From positions 2,852,001 to 2,916,000 of the forward strand of contig NC_089441.1 in the NCBI RefSeq assembly GCF_026210795.1: a DNA stretch of 64,000 nt, in the 5' to 3' direction. Source of the stretch: Rhizophagus irregularis (lineage: Eukaryota > Glomeromycota > Glomeromycetes > Glomerales > Glomeraceae). Of this stretch, positions 12,110 to 24,779 are shown one piece after another. Below the pieces are notes generated by a model that saw only the letters and a program-made list of their open reading frames with translations, was not told the origin of the DNA and searched no databases. The translations under genes were made by a program, and so were the position numbers. Within the stretch, counting starts at the first letter, position 1. Every line of letters starts with the position of its first letter.

Positions 12110-13474
12110 TATATTTCTGAATCTTGTTTTTACCTTACTTTTTTCTTAAATTTTATTGGTTAATTAATTAAAAAGAAAAAAAATCATAATAATATTACAT
12201 AAAATTTTCTTTTATAGTAGAATCTGCAAAGAATTTTATATATAATTTTACCTTAAGTCTGGAATAACCTATCTTATAAGTAAACAGGATTCTACTTTAC
12301 CTTAAGTAAGATTTTTTTTAATTAATAATATTTTAAAAATGTTTAATTTTGTATTATTAAGAAAGGAGAAAATGTAGAAAAGGAAAGGAAGAATAAAAGG
12401 GAAGGGAAGGGAAAGAGAAGGAAAAGGGAAGGACAAAAGGTATTATGTAAAATTTTGCTTTAAATTAAAATATTATTACTAATTTAATTATTATTTGAAA
12501 TATTATTATTATATTTGTTGTTTATTATTGAATTATTATAAAATATTATAATATAAAAAAATTCATTGTATTTTATTCATATTAATTTTGAAGCATAAGA
12601 TCAAATTATATAATTAAAGGAAAACTTTTGCATTATATTAGTAATATTTAAATTTAAATTAGGCATAGTAAATTGAATTTTATTGGTTTATAAAGAATCA
12701 ATTGATATTCAAAGGTAGTAAATATAGATGATAATAGAAATAAAATAAATGAAAAGGTATAAAATTATTCCATATCTTACTATTAATAAATGTAAAACTT
12801 AACAATAACTCTTCTAATTTAAAATATATATGACTTTTATTTTTTATATGACATTTTTACTTTATTTTAATCAAAAGTATATAAATCAATTTTTTTATCT
12901 GTCTTTATCTGAATAAGAGTAAATTCTATTAAAATTAAGCTTTTATCACCACCAGATAAATAAATTCTTTTTCCATAAATTTTTAAATTGAGAATTAAAC
13001 AGAATGTTTTAATATTTTTAAAATATTAAAATATTTAATTTAATATTTTAAAAACTGATACTTTATTAAATAAAAAAAAATAAAGAGTAAAGATAGCAAT
13101 TGGAATACTAAAAACTAATATTTATTTATAATGTGATTTGTTTTAATACGTAATTTGTAAATTCAGTTGTAATATGTTAAATAAAATAAATTTGAATTTT
13201 TATAATTAATTATACTAAAAACAATAAAACTATATGGGCTCTTTGCAATAGAAAGAGGGAAACTACCAAAAAAATTAAATTTATATTTATATACTAAAAA
13301 TGCTTTAAATATGATTATAATTTGTTCAGAATTAATTATATGGGCTGATTTGTCTACTTTTAAATAAAATATTGATTTTATTACATTTTTATTATACAAA
13401 ATACTATATAATATACAGTAAATTGGGGGTGAGTATTAAAAACTTTTATTTAATGTTATTATACTATAAGTTGG
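12110..13474. other. Gene-free stretch with a polypurine tract
   Basis: No gene recognised. Bases 12360-12443 form an almost pure purine run on the plus strand, mostly GGAAGG and GGGAAA steps. Bases 12214-12293 may be a small relic with AGTAGAATC ends. Bases 13225-13365 are partly an inverted copy of sequence near 15405-15500, including ATATGGGCTGATTTGTC at 13338-13354. Confidence 0.5.
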
Positions 13475-13936
13475 TAAATATTTCTTTTAAATTAATATAA
13501 TTCTTAGCACTTACTATATATATTAAAAATTTGTATCTCAACTTTAAACGTAAATATCTCCAGATCTAATGATCCAATCGGAAAGCTCTTTTTTCGCTCA
13601 TATAGACCAGATCAAGGGCTTTCCGAAGAGCCTAAATTTATAAAAAACGGATTAGTGAATCCCAAGATATTTGCATTTAAGCATGTTAAAAAGTTTGTAC
13701 CTCAACTTTAAACGTAAATATCTCTGGATTTAATGATTTAATCGGCAAGCTCTTTTTTCGCCTATAAAGTCCAGAACAAGGGCTTTCCAACGAGCCTAAA
13801 ATTATAGAAAACGGATCAGTGAATCTTGATATATTTGCGTCTAAAGATGGTAATACAAATTCTGACATAAAATAATTATTTTTATTGTTTGAAAATATCC
13901 ATTATAATACCATCTTTTATATGATATTTTTATTAT
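13475..13936. repeat. Left half of duplicated segment (copy 2), uninterrupted
   Basis: Paralogue of 8421-8882, including the two internal units of about 164 bp (ACGTAAATATCTC cores near 13548 and 13712). It runs straight on into the right half, so it is the empty site for the 1489-bp element. Confidence 0.8.
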
Positions 13937-14026
13937 ACTTTTATAAACATTTATAGCTACTAAGACTATATAAATTTTTATTTTACTTTATATTTTATTA
14001 AAATATACTTACTTTTTAATAATATA

Positions 14027-14185
14027 TGGGGACTGGTCTAGCAAAACAAGGGATTTGGTCTCAAAAAAAAATTTTTTTGTTTATATGATAATTATATGTC
14101 AATTTCACTAAAAATTACAATTATAATAAAATCTCAAAAAAAATTTTTTTGGTCACAACTCCTTGTTTTGCTAGACAGGTCCCCA
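14027..14185. mobile_element. 159-bp MITE with 24-bp TIRs, TA target
   Basis: The left end TGGGGACTGGTCTAGCAAAA and the inverted right end TGGGGACCTGTCTAGCAAAA continue to AACAAGG. TA precedes (14025-14026) and follows (14186-14187). The paralogous site near 10470 has the flanks joined without the insert and with a single TA. The interior is AT-rich and non-coding. Confidence 0.85.
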
Positions 14186-14396
14186 TATGTTAAAAATTCC
14201 ATATATTTGAGAAATGGGTTTTTTATTAGTGAAATGGGTTTTTTCGCAAATGTAAATTTTTGTTCAACTTATTATTTAGTCAAGTAATCATCAATAAGAT
14301 GATTTTTTGGTATTACAAAACAATTTTGAGTAACGAAAATTGTGCAAATCAATTCAATAACTCTTTTTAATGCGAGTAGACAAATCAGGCCCATAT

Positions 14397-15411
14397 ATAG
14401 GGTTGATCGCTTATCTCGATGTTGGATTACTGAGACCTCATTAAGCCTCGAGTATGGTGAGGTTGCAGGTTCGATTTCCATGATCACAGAAATAAAAAGA
14501 ATTTTACTGCGGATGCTACTACCAATAGCGTAAAGATACAGGAATTAGGTAGTTGGACTGCACTATGGTGAATTAGTGTGTACTATTAGGCCGCACATTT
14601 CAACAAAGGGTTATGATATCCTTCTAATGTTCTCTATGAGGTTATTGGGATGTTTGAAGTCCTGTCTGTGAGGTCACTGCTTGCATACCTTGGGGGTAAT
14701 TTCCTGTCCAGGTGGTCACTCAAATGATACCGCTTGGGGTCCAATATAGCTAGATGGTTATTATAGATGGTAAAATTCTGAGTGCAATGACTTTGTGGTA
14801 GTTTACCTTCTAATAGATTTAGGCCAACTAGGATATTCCAAAACAGACAGGTGTACTAGGTGAGGTATGGAGGTTAGAGCTTTCCCTTAAGGCGGGTGCG
14901 GATGGCAGGCTTGGGTGGTAGAGACTACTGGAAATAATTCCAAACAAGCAGCCTGCATTATCTCATTGTCTTCTTCGTCATGGCGTACTACTATACCATT
15001 GGGGGATTCACAACTGTACCTTGGGGCTAAGGAATCATGGGGCTGGTATTAGCGCTTAAGTGGCTTGGATTCAGCTTGAAGTGTGAATGTTAAGAAATAC
15101 GGAAGGATTTCTAGATAATTGCCATTACATCTGACACTGAAAGTCCTCCATTACTAAGACAGGCCAGGGTGGCATAATATAAATTCAAGCTTGTCTTGCC
15201 TTTAGAATGGATAAAGAGTTATAGCTAGCCAGTTAGTATTCAGTTAATGGATAGGAACTATCCTGAGGCCAAATTAAAATGGCAGTTGTAGTGATAATTG
15301 GTCAGGTTGCACATACCAGTTGGTTGGTATACATTAGTCAACTAAATATACCTATCTACCATGCTATAAATAGGTTCTTAAATGTGAACCTTTACCTTGA
15401 GTCAAATAACA
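14397..15411 (+). mobile_element. SINE-like retroposon, ~1015 bp, with tRNA-like head
   Basis: Direct repeats of about 18 bp (AGACAAATCAGGCCCATAT at 14378-14396, and the same minus one G at 15412-15429) flank a block absent from the paralogous site at 10655-10672. The block is visibly richer in G and C than its surroundings. Its 5' part resembles a decayed tRNA gene: an A-box-like stretch near 14412-14425, paired CCTCA and TGAGG arms with an enlarged loop, then a B-box-like GGTTCGATTTCC near 14468. It has no long ORF and no obvious poly(A) tail. The length is large for a SINE, so another long-TSD retroelement fragment is possible. Confidence 0.6.
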
Positions 15412-15429
15412 AGACAAATCAGCCCATAT

Positions 15430-17564
15430 GTACTAACTAAAAAAATTTTTTTTTATCAGTTTTCTCTCTTTTTATTACAAAGAGCTCATATAATAAAATG
15501 CAATCTATATATAAAATTAATTACACCAATTATGCAATAAATTGTATAAAATAGCATTAAACTTTCCAATTTTTGTAGTATATATATGAATTTTTTTTAT
15601 TTTAAAAAATATACTAATAAAATATATTTAAAAGTATATAAATAGATGCATAAATAAGTAATTATGTCATTTAAAATTGTTTAAAACTTATACTTAATTT
15701 GGATATGTATTTTTATTGGTAAATTTTATACACAAATATGTGATGATAATACTATTTTAATTTAATTGTATTCCAAAAAATTTACAATTGCAAATAATCT
15801 GTAAATCTGCAAATAATTTACAAATCTGTTAAAAATAAATCAAAATATATTAGTATCAAAAAGTTAAAAATTATAGATCATCTTTACATGATTATTTTTT
15901 TGTAAAAAATTTTTACTGAAATGAAAAAATTTTTTCGCTAAAATATAAAAGTATTATTTTCAAATCCAATTAAATAATAATAATATATAAGATTATTCAG
16001 CTATAGTTAATTATATTATACATTTTTTTAATAATTATATTATATCATTATATTAAATTATAATATATATAGTTTAGTATATTAAAACTTTACTATATAC
16101 AGGTTTATTATATCAAAAATTGACTGTAAATTCTTTTTTAACAATGAATAGATTTACCAATTTTAAAAACTAATGAATTTATGATTTTAAATAATATAAA
16201 ACAAATTGTAGATTTGTTTTTATATACAGTATATTATTTATTTATTTATTTTATGAATAGTAAGAAGAAAATCATAAAAATATTCTAATAATAAATATAA
16301 CTGGAAAACATTATAGAATTTTCCCAAAACATTAAATTAAAACTTGCTAAAGCAGGTTCTTACTAGTAAAAGAAGAGAAACTATCTAGAACCTAAATAGA
16401 AAATTTATATATATATATATATATATGTAGTAATCTTTTAAAATTATATTGAATTTTATATTTCCAGAGATATAAATTTTTTAATATTAACACATTTTAT
16501 AATAGTTTAATAGTATTTATTTAAAATAAGATTTTAAGTTTTTTATTTATTTATTTTTTTATTATATTTTTGCCTATTATTGTATATTATATATTTTTGT
16601 AAAATTAAAATTTTAAATTGCTAAATATTATGACATTTATATTGATTATATTGGATAAAATATGATACCAAGAAGCTGTTGGTTTAAACTAGTAAAAGGT
16701 TAACCTTTTGGTCTTAGTTTCTTAGATATAGTTTTAATCTTTATTTGTATTAGCAGATGGAAATTTTAGTTTCTTTTGGAATTTTTTCTTTTTTTAGTTA
16801 GTATTCTTTTTCTTACAAAGCGTTTTTTTGTTTTGGTTTGAATGCTCATAAAGTATATTTTATTTAACAATAGATCTTATAAGGTAGAACGCAAATTTTA
16901 TTTTTCATTACACCATTTGGGATTTCTAATAAAAGAAGTGTTACTCTTTTTTCAAAAAAGTTAAAAATGTTAAATTTGGCATTTTTAAATGAAAAAACTT
17001 TTTGTACTTAAAAATGTCAAGTTTGATAGAAATTTCTGAATGAAGAATTTGGTTAAAGTTCATTAGTTCTTAAATTTGTGATGCTTTAATTTCATTAATT
17101 TGATTTATTTTTCATTTATTTGGATATTTTAATTGATTTCTTTTTAAAAATGTATCAAAAGGTCTTAGAATAAATTTAATTACTTATTAATTTAAGGATT
17201 AATTTTATATTCACCAGTGGTTAATTTAAAATATTTGATTATTTATTAAAGTTTAATAGTATTGAGACTTGTTTTTATGAATGGTAAATTTTTTTAAAAT
17301 ACTGTTTATCGAACAATAGTATAGCAGATAATGATTTGAGTCAAAATTACAGGTCAAAAATTAAATCAAAGGTTAGCTTAGAAGCCGAATATTCTATTAA
17401 GACTGGGCTCAAAGCTCAGTTCTAGAGTCAAACTAAATCTAAGATTTTTTCAACTATTATTTTATTTTCAAATTCAAAAAAATTTTTTTTACACCACCTA
17501 TACTGTATATTAAATATATATTAAAAAATTTATTAATACAGTATTACGTTACTTATTAGTAGGA
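15430..17564. other. Gene-free AT-rich region up to the first gene
   Basis: No gene recognised. Contains a TA dinucleotide run at 16406-16426 and generally low-complexity sequence. The last several hundred bases are the 3' flank of the NUP192 gene, which lies on the minus strand. Confidence 0.5.
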
Positions 17565-20500
17565 TCAAGCAATAAGTGCTTTTATCTTGCGAAGTATCAT
17601 TTGAATATATTCATTCCGCGTTTTATATTTTATGGCCTATATATATAAGAAATACAATTATTTAAAAATATTATAATTAAAATATTATTAATATAAAATT
17701 GAACTTACAGTATTCTTCTCAAAAGATTCTAGTTTCTCTAATATGTCTGTCAAGACTAATTTTGCGTCTTTTTGTAAAGCCGTTTTATCAGTATTCCCAA
17801 GCGATGTTGTAGAGATTCCTCGAGTAAACTTTGTCATCATATAATGGTCAAGATGCCGCCATATTAAAAGTAAAGAGATCTCTACGTCATCTTAATATTA
17901 GGAAAATAGAAATCAGATTGCTTTAGAAAAATTATAAAAAGTATAGTAAATAACAAAGTTCTTACATGAATGTTGTGTAATACACTTCGACGTTTTACTA
18001 AGCTGTTCCTGTAAAGTACGCAATGCTAAACTCTTTCGTTGTGAATCATTTAAATCATCAACATCTTCATTACGAAGCCCAGATAGAATCTGAAACAATA
18101 ATATAAAATTAAAATAAGGAAATTTTGTGGTGCAATTTTGAAATTACCTCTTCAATGTTATCGCCTTTTTCAAGTTTGATAGATATTCTCCCGAAATTTT
18201 GCATATGGTGATTTAAAATATCTATAGAAGTGCGAACGTAATTTATGCATATTGAAAGTTCAGGTTCCTCTATATTAAGGATAATAATAAGATTAAACTG
18301 AGTGTATCAATAAATTTTAATCTTAAAAAAAAAAACTTACTAAGATCGCCACGATAATCATTATCAGGCCTTTTGGCGTATTCAAGGATCGCTGTAAAAA
18401 TCGGTCTAAAGTCTATTATTTAGATAAATAAAATAAAAATTGATATAATTACAAAACTAAAATAAATTTAAACAATTAGATTAAACTTTTACCTTGAACA
18501 CCTTTTGTGCTCGCAGTCACTATTTGGCACCACCCCAAAAAATTCCTATTAATATTTTCAATTTGTTCTTGCGCATCTTTAAATAAAATTAATTAATACT
18601 AGTTAATAATGTTGTGAATTATCATTTTAACAAGATCCTTATATGTAATTACATTTTATGTCGGCTTCATTTCCTGTTGTCATTGTCACCAAACTTTTTC
18701 GCACCGGAAAAAATCGTATCATTAATTCTTTTAAAATTTCTTGAAATGTCCGTTGATGTGTCTCTCGACGCTATAACAATAAAAATTTCAATGTGATTAA
18801 TAGTAAAATAAAAGAAATTTATACTATAAATGTACTTACTACTTTATCGATAGCTTCTAGCTTAACACCCAAAAAGTAAAATATACGAGACATTTCGTGA
18901 ACAACTCCAATACTTAATATAGCATTATCTTTGACTTCTACATTTGGTGAAACTAATAAATCGACTGGAGAAATATCTGTCAATATTTCTAACATCAATC
19001 CTTGATGTCTACTTACGAATCTTGATGCCTAAACACGAAAATAAGATCAAATCATTGAGATATATATAAAATCTGAAATTCAGCATAAGAAAAAAATCAT
19101 ACTTTTATTAAAGCAGGTCCGCTTTCATGTCCTATGCTCGTAAGGATACAAGCAATAAGACGTAGGATAATGATTAAAAGCTCATGATACCGTTTGAACT
19201 CAGGGTTATCATCGGAATCTAAAAAAAAAAAAATACCGGATATTTATTATTATTATTTTTAAAATATATTTGTTCAATCTTAAAATTTACCATTTGCTGT
19301 TTTATTAAATTTTGGTCTTTCATCTAGAAATGTTAGTTCATCCAAGTACTCAAAAACTCCCGATTCCATCAATTTAAGAGCGCAATCACGACGTTGTGCT
19401 ATACGAATTAACAATACCACTCTGGATTCAAATACATGTTTTGCTTGCAAAGCAGATTGCTCTAAAGAAACAATTTTACTAAGTATGATTTATCGTAATT
19501 TTTAAAATGAATAATATTAATGCTTACCAGGCCTTGGTCTTATTGCCTTTAACAATAAATCATTATGATTCTTTAAACTCTTTACCACAGTACTTAGGAA
19601 ATGTGTCCGTACAATATAATCAATGATGAAATTACTCTTTTCGCGTTTTCCCAGACTGCATAAAGCGGTAAGGATATTTAAGGAACAAAGTTTCCCTTCC
19701 ACAGGTCCTTCGGATGCATCTAAGCGTATAATTTCGAGTAAACGATCACCACAACTATGAAGTACTGCAAGGTTACCACCATCAAGCGCAGATCTAGCAC
19801 CACCTAGCGTTAATGCAAATTCGTGCTGAGGTCTCGATCCCATCGTAAAATTCGGATCAGAGTCGATATAATGCAAATAATTGAACATTGTACAATATAT
19901 ATGGTTGCGTACTTCAGGTGGAAATCCTGGCCCAATGAGACAATCAAGAATCAATTTGAATATAGAATAAAGTCGTTCAGAAGGAACCCTCAATTGTGCA
20001 ATATTCGAAAGGCTTGTCAGATGTAAAACTGATTGACGCTTGCGATCCAAACGCAGTGCGGTTATTATGGTAAGAACAACTTTACTAAGAACTCCCGCAA
20101 TAACATCATTCTCATTTTTCATTATCGTTAATAATCCCATCAGAATATCATGAAATGTAGATTCTCGAACCTCAAATCGCAATAAATTATAATGTTTAAT
20201 AACTGTCATTTCAATAATTTCTCTCCAAGCTTTAAAACATTCGTTCCTTGCATGAACAAATTCACGATTACGATTATGAAAAAAACAAAATTTCATAATT
20301 TGTTTTATTTCGTTTCGTAAATTTTTATCATCGAATGTAACTCCTCGCTTATGGAAATGTTTATATAGTTGATATAGCTCAGAGAAGACATCTTGCAAGC
20401 GATATACTTCAATTCCTCTCTCATTACGATATAACCATGTCTCGATATTAACTTTCTCAAAATAATGTTGCTGGGGTGGTTGCATTTGCCATGAATCATC

Positions 20501-23500
20501 CCAGAAAAATTCCAACATATTTAATATATCGAGGATTTTCATAGTTGAGGGACTATTAACATCTAAATCCATAGAATTTCTGTCTTTCGATTTAACTACT
20601 TCAAATCCATAAATTAAAGCCAACAAATTTTGGATACCACTACGAGTTTGAACCTTACGTAACTCTAATGAGACCATTTTCATCAACCAAGTCCGTTCAT
20701 CAAGATTGGCACAAAGACTGACCCAATCGATTTCAATTTCCTGTTTATCCAATCTTGTCATAATCCCTTGATCCCATTTTGGTTCTAAATCCGGCTGAAC
20801 AATATACAGAGGCATTGTTCTAAATTGATTTGAAATAAACTTTTGACTTCGCAAAAATAACATCGTAGCATCTGAAGTGGTGTTATCAACACAAAGTCTA
20901 TAAAGAATTTGATAACAACGTGCTACAAGTGAAGGATAATTCAAAAGTTGTTTATTGATCTTATTACTTTTCTCAGTAAACTTATTGATGGGATGACCAA
21001 GAATTTCCATTACTTTGTGTAAACAAGACTCTCTATAATCATCAGCAACATATTTAATTACTGGGACTTGTAGTGATCCACGGATATCATAACCCAGAAG
21101 AAAATGTGAAATGGTAGGTTGAATTCTACCGGGTCTAAGATTTTCCAATATTAGGTCTAATATAGCACAACTGACTGTGGAAAGTGAAATATTATCTTCT
21201 TTTGACAATGATTCTGCGCTAAATTCTTCCTCATCGGGTTTTGACAAAGATTTAAGGCACAGTTGAACAAGCTCAAAATTTCTTTGATCAATACTAAAAT
21301 CCCAGTAATCGTCACCCCTTAATTCTAATCGTTTGACAAAATTATTTAGAATTTCATTCGCAAATTGACTAGTCTCCAAAATACTAGACAATCTATTAAC
21401 TCTACTGGCTCCAAGATTATCCTTGGAATTAAATATCGTTGACTTGGAAAGACAAGTTAATATTTTGACTGCATAAAAACAGATATCGGCATTCTCACTA
21501 TCAAGTAATAATGCAATCGATACAATGATTTCTTTCTTTGAAAGAAAAGCATGTTCAAGATATCCTGGAGTATTGCCATTAACAAGTGGAACTAAAGTTT
21601 TCAAAAATCTATCTTGTTTTTCCAGTGCAATCCACAGAATCTTTAAACAACGTATAAGAGGTTCGATAATGTCAGAAGATGCTTCGTATTTATCAACCAA
21701 TATATTCTTTCCAGTGGCTATAATTTCTAAAATAACTTCCATAAGTCGAGAATTAGTCAGAAGCCTTTTCATAATGTTATATCCAGGATGATTTCTTAAA
21801 TATTCTATTTCGTCATTATTGAAGACTAGATCTTCTTCTTTATTCATTCTTTTTTGTATTTGTATTTGTTTTGTAGATTTTGCAAAATAATGGTTTTTTT
21901 CAAATAATGGCCCGGTTAAATCAAAAGAAATCAGGCATTTTTCAATAATTTCTAAAGAATTTGCTATAATCTCCCATTTTTGGGAATTAAAAATATATTC
22001 TCTCGTAGGTGCTTTTACAAAAATATCGTCTACTATAAAACTGACATAAGGTGTGATTCCAGGTGTTCGATAATCAAATCCTAATTGTTCATGTATGGTA
22101 GGTGAACGAACTGGAAATCCACACCGTAAAGTAATATGCTGTTCAGGAACGTAAATCAAAGTGCTAATAAGCTTAATAAATGCCAATGTTTGAAAGAAAA
22201 TTTTTTTAGAAGATTCTATCTCCTCTATCTCCTTCCTGATGGCTGACATATCATGCGTTTGAAAGTTCGAAGGCTCCACCGTTGAAGTTGTCCCTATTTT
22301 AAGATTTTTTGGTACAGTTGGAACGATTTGTTCCTCTTCAAGTATTGTCCAAACTTTTAAAATTAATTCAAGATATAAATCATCGTTCGGAACACAGAAA
22401 GCAGCAACAGCATAATAAAGTTCAGCCTTTAATTCAGTTGGTATATGCTGTGATACCAAACTAAAAAGAAGCTTTAAAATATTACGTTTAATAAAATCGA
22501 CTCTTGCTTGAACACAGTATTTAACGACTTGTCTGAAAACACGTAAGAAAGAGATCAAAAGTTGCACTTCTTCTTTAGGAATTTCCACCATTTCATCAAC
22601 CATATCAATATTATAACTCTCCATAGCATTGAACAAAGTTTGCCAAGAACACCATCCTCCGCTTGTTGAAGCACGTGAAAGAAATTCATAAGCATATGTA
22701 CTACATTCATTACCGGTTGCAAGTGAACTTAACATTTCCAAATAAGCACACATCATTCCAGTTTCTTGAAAACTTGCTCCCCAATTAATCAATGATTTCG
22801 TTTCTACCCAACATTTTAGACCTTCGTCAGGAAGATTACGGAATAAAGTCGCAATTAAAATAAAAAAGGCTTCTATATCATGACGTAATACTGAAGTCTT
22901 CTTTGGTTTCGAGCTAGGAGTGGAAGGAAATTTACTCGTGCTGGGAGTAGCAGGTTCTGTTGTAGCTGATTGAATTGCATCTTCCTCTTGTCGTCTAATC
23001 TTTTGTAGATAACTCATGTTCTTACTAACTAGTTTAAATACAAAATGCTCAAGCTGTTTACGAAGATTATTTTGAAAGTCCTTTTCAAGCCCACGAATAG
23101 TTTTTGGTGTTTTTCCCGGAGGTATAAGTATAAGGCCACAGAAAGATATTTCACCGTTGTTTGTTTTATGCCAAACATTTTCAACGTTTGGGAGATTCTC
23201 CATAAAAATAGATTCCGTTTCAGTCTTTTGAAATGAAAGAAGATAATGTGTTATAAATTGAAAAGCATCGTTAACTACAGCTCGATGAAACATTTCTGAT
23301 AAATGTTCTGACTTAATATTCAAATTTATTTCTAAACCGGGATTTTTTTTTATCGAATCCCCTATAAATATACTCCATTCTATCAAAACAGCTGCTTTAG
23401 CGGCATTAACCATCCATGTATCTTGATTTATAATATTTGTAAAATTATTGATAAAATCCGTGTCTTTCATTAACTCTTCAAATTTCTCTTTTGCGGTTAA

Positions 23501-24549
23501 ATCATTAAGAAAATGATCCGATGAAGTGTTGATAATTGCCAATAGTGCAGCGATTAAATAAGGGTAGACATTATCTTTAAGATCAAGATTTTCAAGCATT
23601 TTGCATAAATACAAAATTTCTTGAGTTGAAAAAAGATAAGTAAAAGCCATCTTCCATATAATATATGCAAGATATTTTCGATGTGTGGTAATTGAGGCCA
23701 TTCTTTGCAAAATGACTTTCTCGTCAACTGAGGGTAGAATAGCACCTTCATTTAAATATAAAAATTGCTCTGAAGTTATAACAGAACTTCTATTGTTAAT
23801 GAGTTGTTGATAACGTCCTTCCAGATCTAACATACGAGATCTCAAAATCTCAATAGTTTTCATTAATTTAATACCATATAAAAGACCTTGATTTAAATTT
23901 TCATATGATTTGAACAAACCATTAATGAATGTTTTTAAAGCATCTCTTACTTTTTCTTTAATCTCAGTATCATAAGCTTTACTGAAAATAGTCAATAAAC
24001 TTAACAACATGTAAGTCTTTTCATCATAATAAAGAGCAATTGCAGTTTCAGCGACTGGTTTATTATATCTTGACTTAAGTTCCTTTGCATGTTGGTGCAT
24101 TGTAGCTGCAAAATCTTCACTGATATTGAGACTGTGAGCGATATCAATAATTTCGTAAATTTCTGTACGTGAAAACCTATATGGTTTGCCTTTTATGAAC
24201 ACCGGTTCGCCTAATATATTATTGATGTAAATGATCATATTCCTGAATTATAAATATATTTACTCTTCATGAATTTACTTGGAATAAATAACCTGCTTTC
24301 GATAATGTAAACCTGCGGTTTATAAAAGGAAATCGGTATAAAATATAAAGACTAACCTTGCTTAATTGCATATTCTTTCTCTAAATCTGGTTTTGGTTCG
24401 TCAAATAATAGAAGAAACCATGGTTTATATTCAATTAAACGAGGATTAAGTTCCATTAAGACATTATCGGTAGCAATATTTATTGCCTGTTGAATTTTAT
24501 TATATAGGATTTTGAAACTATCTGGAGACCATTCTGTGTAATCAAGCAT
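17565..24549 (-). CDS. NUP192: Nucleoporin NUP192/NUP205
   Basis: Large alpha-solenoid scaffold nucleoporin of the inner ring of the nuclear pore complex. The reading is exon 1 (24549-24357, begins MLDYTEWSPDSF), a 34-nt mini-exon (24312-24279), a 4.7 kb exon (24242-19528), then about ten small exons ending at 17565. The mini-exon is needed to keep frame into ...NILGEPVFIKGKPYRFSR. C-terminal exons read FRPIFTAILEYAKRPDNDY, LRTLQEQLSKTS, VLTDILEKLESFEKNT and, in the last exon (17636-17565), AIKYKTRNEYIQMILRKI. Estimated length is about 2,000 residues, as in human NUP205. If the last intron were not spliced, the frame would stop at 17688. The family call is firm; individual small exon borders are less so. 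Confidence 0.9.
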
Positions 24550-24779
24550 TTTTTTCGTAATATAAAAATTCTAGGTAGTGATATTTTATGTTCTTAGTTC
24601 TTATAAACCTGGTCGTTAGACTGAAGGGATCAAAATCAATTTTTAATCAGATTTTATTTACGTCACTCGCAATCTTTGTTCCCCCGCAGATAAAACGCGT
24701 ATAAAGGAACACCAGAATATTGCAAATCGTTGCCTTTTATGTAAAGTTAATTTATAATTTATCACATTTTTTTTATTAT

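Noticed and set aside
14397-14480. A functional tRNA gene
   Set aside because: Only a B-box-like and partial stem signals remain; the anticodon loop is enlarged and the T stem does not pair.
14272-14533. Overlapping ORFs on both strands in the SINE-like insert
   Set aside because: They cross the insertion border and lack any family features; they arise from the locally higher GC content.
17688-17711. Stop of NUP192 at 17688 (read-through of the last donor)
   Set aside because: A consensus GTAAGT donor lies just before it, and a coding-like terminal exon with a matching phase follows at 17636-17565.
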